Of a DNA stretch of 6,545 nt, positions 4,765 through 6,545 are shown one piece after another. Numbering within the stretch: the stretch's first letter is position 1; the number at the start of each line of letters is the position of its first letter. Under the pieces are notes generated by a model that saw nothing but the letters and a program-made list of their open reading frames with translations, did no database searches and was not told where the DNA came from. A program made the position numbers and the translations under genes. Source of the DNA: JBOGFC01 sp050742155 (GTDB lineage Bacteria > Actinomycetota > Acidimicrobiia > Spongiisociales > JALYHC01); NCBI GenBank assembly GCA_050742155.1, contig JBOGFC010000203.1:1-6545 (forward strand), in the 5' to 3' direction.

Positions 4765-6468
4765 ATGTTCGTGAAGACGACCCGGCGGAGAAGGGGCGAC
4801 AAGACTTACACCTACCTGTCGTTGGTGGAGTCGGTGCGGGAGGGGGGCATGATGCGTCACCGCACCTTGCTGCGGCTCGGGGAGGCGGGTGAGCTGCGGG
4901 ATTCGGGTCAGTTGGATCGGATCATTGGGGCGCTGCGCCATCACGCCTCCGGGACCTGGGTGTCGGGCGACGAGTTGGACTGCTCGGAGGCCCCGGCGGT
5001 GGGGGGGATGGCGGCGGTCTTCTCGTATTGGGCTCGGCTGGGCCTGGACCGGCACTTCGCCGAGGTGGGGGCGGGGAGGGGCGCCGAGGCGTTGGAGGAT
5101 GCGGTGTTCGCCATGGTGGCCAACCGGCTGCTGGGTCCTTCTTCCAAGCGGCGGCTGCCAGAGTGGCTGGAGGGTGACGTGGTGCTGCCTCCCGGGGTGC
5201 GGGCACCCTCGCTGGACCAGTGCTACCGGGGCTTGGACGCGGTGACGGAGGCCAAGGAGCGGACCGAGGCCCACCTCTATGCCCGCCTCACCGATCTCAC
5301 CAACCTGGACCTGCGGCTGGTCTGCTACGACCTGACCTCCACCTACTTCCAGACCACCCGGGGCCCCTCGGTCCGTTTCCCCTCCCGGGCGTTCGGCTAT
5401 TCCAGGGACCACCGGGGGGACCGCCCCCAGGTGGTGATCGGCCTGTTGTGCACCTCCGACGGTCTTCCCATCGCCCACCACGTCTTCTCGGGTTCGACCG
5501 CCGACGTCGCCACCCTGCCCGGGGTGCTCACCGACCTGCGGGAGCGTTTCGGGGTGGGGGGGATCACCCTGGTGGCCGACCGGGGACTGGTCTCCCAAGA
5601 GAACCTGGAGGCCCTCGGGGGCTACGGCTTCGATCATGTGTTGGCCACCCGCCTGCACCGTTCCCCCCTGGCCCGGGCCGCCATCACCGCCTCCTCCTCC
5701 CCCCAGGCAACCTGGGTCGAGGTGCCCCAAGCCCGATCGGTCGCCTGCGACCTGGAAGTGGACGGCATCCGTGTGGTGGTGGTGGCCTCGGCGGAGCGGC
5801 TGCGCCGCGACGACACCCGCCGGATAGATCTGATCGCCCGCACCGAGGCTCAGCTTTTGGCCTTGGAGGATCGGGTGCGGGCCGGGCGGCTGCGGGACAA
5901 AGCCAAGATCGCCTCGGCCGCCACCAGGATCCTCTCCGGCTCGGGGATTGCCCGGGTCTTCAACCTGGAGATCGCAGAGGGACGATTCCTCTACCACTAC
6001 AACGAGGAGGCCCTCGACTACGAGGAGGCCCTGGCCGGGCGCTACGTGCTCACCACCTCCCTGTCCGAAGGACAAGCCTCAGCGGCATGGATCGTCGAGG
6101 CCTACCGCTCCCTCACAGAGGTCGAGGACCGCTTCCGGGTCCTCAAGGACTTCCTCAACCTCCGTCCCGTCTACCACTGGACCGAGCGCCGAGTGAGAGG
6201 CCACATCGCCGTCTGCGTCTACGCCTCCCTCATCGAAGCCCTCATCCGCCGAGACCTCCAAGCCGCCGACCTCCGGGACCCCGACCTCGGAGACCAGCAC
6301 CTCTCAGCGGCCCGGGCCCTGCGGGAGCTGCAACGCATCCGCCGGGTCGACCTCCAAGCTGGCCCAGACACCATCCAGGTAGTCACCCGACGCAGCCCTC
6401 TCCAAACCGGCATCCTCGGAGCCCTCGGGGTCGACACCCGACCCTGGCAACGCGCCCACCTCCAGTAA
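4765..6468 (+). CDS. IS1634-family DDE transposase (IS4 group, DDE_Tnp_1 domain)
   Basis: The 567-residue transposase catalyses cut-and-paste movement of its own element. Its start, MFVKTTRRRRGDKTYTYLSL with a following HRTLLRLGE, is the N-terminal strand pair of IS1634-type transposases. The catalytic domain shows CYDLTSTYF (Asp189), then GLPIAHHVFSGSTADVATL, LVADRGLVS (Asp272), and the C-terminal AYRSLTEVEDRFRVLKDFLNLRPVYHW with Glu454 and Lys461 in E-x6-K spacing. A large insertion between Asp272 and Glu454 is normal for this group. ATG 4765 is preferred over ATG 4732, which would add 11 atypical residues and lies within the leader hairpin. No internal stop or frameshift is present, so the enzyme looks intact and possibly active. 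There is no accessory gene. Confidence 0.93.
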   Translation: MFVKTTRRRRGDKTYTYLSLVESVREGGMMRHRTLLRLGEAGELRDSGQLDRIIGALRHHASGTWVSGDELDCSEAPAVGGMAAVFSYWARLGLDRHFAEVGAGRGAEALEDAVFAMVANRLLGPSSKRRLPEWLEGDVVLPPGVRAPSLDQCYRGLDAVTEAKERTEAHLYARLTDLTNLDLRLVCYDLTSTYFQTTRGPSVRFPSRAFGYSRDHRGDRPQVVIGLLCTSDGLPIAHHVFSGSTADVATLPGVLTDLRERFGVGGITLVADRGLVSQENLEALGGYGFDHVLATRLHRSPLARAAITASSSPQATWVEVPQARSVACDLEVDGIRVVVVASAERLRRDDTRRIDLIARTEAQLLALEDRVRAGRLRDKAKIASAATRILSGSGIARVFNLEIAEGRFLYHYNEEALDYEEALAGRYVLTTSLSEGQASAAWIVEAYRSLTEVEDRFRVLKDFLNLRPVYHWTERRVRGHIAVCVYASLIEALIRRDLQAADLRDPDLGDQHLSAARALRELQRIRRVDLQAGPDTIQVVTRRSPLQTGILGALGVDTRPWQRAHLQ

Positions 6469-6493
6469 CCCCACCAGCGCTCACAGTGACCGA

Positions 6494-6501
6494 TGTAGGG
6501 G
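6494..6501 (+). repeat. Direct copy of the TGTAGGGG word flanking the transposase
   Basis: TGTAGGGG at 6494-6501 repeats the same eight bases found at 4709-4716 in the same orientation. It could be a target-site duplication of the insertion sequence or a coincidence; adjoining sequences do not form an inverted repeat that I can see. Nothing else recognisable lies between the transposase stop and the window end. Confidence 0.3.
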
Positions 6502-6545
6502 AAACACCCTCAGGCGCGCTCCCTCCCACCAGGGGTTACGCCAAG

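Larger units (their letters stand above)
4709..6545 (+). mobile_element. IS1634-family insertion sequence (ends not resolved)
   Basis: A single-gene insertion sequence is inferred from its transposase (4765-6468). The left boundary lies between the end of the decayed YibE/F frame (4698) and the transposase start; I set it tentatively at TGTAGGGG (4709-4716), which recurs directly at 6494-6501. If these copies were target duplications the element would span 4717-6493, but I found no convincing terminal inverted repeats next to them. The right terminal repeat may therefore lie beyond the window. The element sits directly at the truncated end of the YibE/F remnant, consistent with insertion having removed or separated its C-terminal part. 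Confidence 0.6.

Noticed and set aside
4366..6075. Long 569-codon minus-strand open frame opposite the transposase
   Set aside because: It is proline-, glycine- and histidine-rich, has no recognisable domain, and mirrors the codon bias of the intact transposase on the plus strand.
1..6545. CRISPR array, tRNA genes or phage attachment site
   Set aside because: No regularly spaced repeats, cloverleaf sequences or integrase gene were seen on either strand.

Overview
The window is GC-rich with strongly G/C-biased third codon positions, and it carries a WhiB-family regulator, a protein type essentially confined to Actinobacteria. GTG and CTG starts and weak or absent Shine-Dalgarno sites fit that phylum. 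I read it as chromosomal DNA of an actinobacterium, probably an environmental or uncultured lineage; the genus cannot be told from the sequence.

Layout. Positions 1-285 hold two weak minus-strand reading frames: a 41-codon frame, and the start of a frame that runs off the left edge. Next on the minus strand comes the RNase P RNA gene (rnpB, 324-678) with a strong intrinsic terminator (285-320). Just upstream of it lies a gamma-glutamylcyclotransferase-like gene (716-1165), whose true start appears to be a CTG eight codons before the first ATG. From 1328 everything reads on the plus strand: a small WhiB-like iron-sulfur regulator (1328-1573), an unusual nested inverted repeat (1583-1635), an acyl-CoA dehydrogenase (1639-2802) and, overlapping its end, anthranilate phosphoribosyltransferase TrpD (2793-3866).

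The right part is decayed and invaded. Positions 3938-4698 hold the remains of a YibE/F-family membrane protein, recognisable in pieces spread over two frames, with an internal deletion and a lost C-terminus. Directly after it comes an IS1634-type insertion sequence with an apparently intact DDE transposase (4765-6468). The right end of the element is not resolved before the window ends.

The genes do not form one pathway. They are housekeeping functions (RNase P, tryptophan synthesis, acyl-CoA oxidation) plus a redox-type regulator and a degraded, IS-marked locus. I found no convincing new defence or biosynthetic system. The best candidates for something undescribed are the nested palindrome that covers the acyl-CoA dehydrogenase start region, and the unrecognised minus-strand frames at the left edge.
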